Source of the DNA: Vibrio sp. 10N.286.49.B1
GTDB taxonomy: Bacteria > Pseudomonadota > Gammaproteobacteria > Enterobacterales > Vibrionaceae
Assembly (NCBI RefSeq): GCF_002873335.1
Contig: NZ_MCUW01000031.1
Span: 1-25,868 of the forward strand
Length of the DNA: 25,868 nt
Direction: 5' to 3'
The notes under the pieces: model-generated
The model's database searches: none
Told to the model about the DNA's origin: nothing
The model's input: only the letters and a program-made list of their open reading frames with translations
Translations under genes and position numbers: made by a program
In this document: positions 25,306 through 25,868 of the stretch, in pieces
Position numbering within the stretch: the stretch's first letter is position 1
Layout: the number at the start of each line of letters is the position of its first letter

Positions 25306-25851
25306 ATGAAATTATTTTTTGCCTCAGATCTACATGGTAGCGTAGAGGCTACGCAGCGAGTGCTCGAAGCGTATCAGAAGTCTGGTGCGGCCAATCTTGT
25401 GATTCTGGGCGATGTGTTAAATCATGGCCCGAGAAACCCTGTACCTGATAGCTACCATCCCCCTAAAGTGGCTGAATTGCTCAACGCCCATGCGTCTGAC
25501 ATTATTGCCGTCCGTGGTAACTGTGACAGCGAAGTCGATCAAATGCTGCTTGATTTTCCAATGATGGCCGATTACGCGTGGGTAATACTGCCTTCGGGGC
25601 AGCGATTGTTTTTAACTCATGGTCATCTTTATAATGCAGCCAAGCGTCCCAAGCTAAAAAAAGGTGACGTGATTGTGCATGGTCATACCCATATCCCAGT
25701 TGCCGACTGGGACGAAGAACAAGTGATCTTTAATCCGGGTTCCATTACCTTTCCACGTGACGGGTATGCGGCGAGTTTTGGTTGGCTTGAAGACGAAACC
25801 TTGAGTGTTAAGACATTTGACGACGAGACGATTTGTTCGATTAAACTGTAA
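25306..25851 (+). CDS. yfcE: YfcE, metal-dependent phosphodiesterase
   Basis: Calcineurin-like phosphoesterase; E. coli YfcE cleaves artificial phosphodiesters with Mn2+, natural substrate unknown. The 181 residues (E. coli 184) show DLHG (Asp8, His10), GDVLNHGPRN (35-44, Asp36), VRGNCDSEVD (69-78, Asn72), THGH (His105, His107) and HGHTHIPVA (125-133), all metal ligands of the family. The start at 25306 gives the family MKLFFASDLHG and has GGAG about 9 bases upstream; the longer frame from 25264 is not needed. The divergence from the E. coli protein is small. The stop is at 25849-25851, 17 bases from the window end. Confidence 0.95.
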   Translation: MKLFFASDLHGSVEATQRVLEAYQKSGAANLVILGDVLNHGPRNPVPDSYHPPKVAELLNAHASDIIAVRGNCDSEVDQMLLDFPMMADYAWVILPSGQRLFLTHGHLYNAAKRPKLKKGDVIVHGHTHIPVADWDEEQVIFNPGSITFPRDGYAASFGWLEDETLSVKTFDDETICSIKL

Positions 25852-25868
25852 TTAAGTAATTAAGTAAT
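25849..25868. repeat. Short tandem repeat TAATTAAG at the window end
   Basis: TAATTAAG occurs two and a half times, beginning at the yfcE stop codon; it runs to the window edge and may continue. Probably a small slippage repeat. Confidence 0.5.

Overview
The window looks like chromosomal DNA of a Vibrio or close relative. The strongest reason is a ToxR-ToxS pair (membrane-bound winged-helix regulator plus its periplasmic partner) divergent from htpG and followed by adk and hemH, an order I associate with Vibrio. A polar-type flagellin, RfaH, YcgL beside minCDE, and QmcA/YbbN/YbbO/YfcH/YfcE homologues fit a marine gammaproteobacterium. Nearly everything is housekeeping or conserved accessory. 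I see no insertion sequence, prophage, CRISPR array or integron.

Layout. 1-868: 3' part of a flagellin gene. 1026-2798 (minus): Rdx/SelW-like redox protein, toxS, toxR. 3061-6956 (plus): htpG behind a good sigma-32 promoter match, adk behind a long inverted-repeat leader, and hemH. 7046-8437 (minus): POT-family peptide transporter. 8758-9252 (plus): rfaH. 9444-11204 (minus): minC-minD-minE operon, divergent from ycgL (11384-11659). 11949-12926 (plus): MltB-family lytic transglycosylase. 13016-14583 (minus): stand-alone HPr-like protein and a NAPE-PLD/UlaG-like metallo-beta-lactamase-fold enzyme. 14584-15049: gene-free stretch with a plus-strand terminator that no recognised gene accounts for. 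15050-15913 (minus): folD. 16119-16195: tRNA-Arg(UCU) with its own promoter and terminator. 16349-17548 (plus): RhlE-type DEAD-box helicase. 17761-18084: small secreted protein of unknown function. 18144-20553 (minus): NfeD-like ybbJ, SPFH protein qmcA, and the co-chaperone-like ybbN. 20718-20783 (minus): candidate 21-residue membrane miniprotein. 20929-22738 (minus): SDR oxidoreductase ybbO and yfcH-like epimerase.

22974-25255 (plus) is the most interesting block: four tightly packed, overlapping genes encoding two paralogous DUF1538 membrane proteins, a small PII-like protein lacking the classical uridylylation motif, and a two-CBS-domain protein. The architecture suggests a two-subunit membrane transporter or channel gated by nucleotide-sensing soluble subunits. 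Its substrate is unknown to me. yfcE (25306-25851), a metallophosphoesterase, closes the window.

Functional themes are cell-surface and stress regulation (ToxRS, HtpG, QmcA/NfeD, YbbN), cell division and wall turnover (Min, MltB), core metabolism (Adk, HemH, FolD), and the uncharacterised DUF1538/PII/CBS module. Starts were revised from the longest open frame wherever a better ribosome-binding site or family start exists (toxS, rfaH, rhlE, the secreted protein, ybbN, yfcH, the PII-like gene, yfcE).
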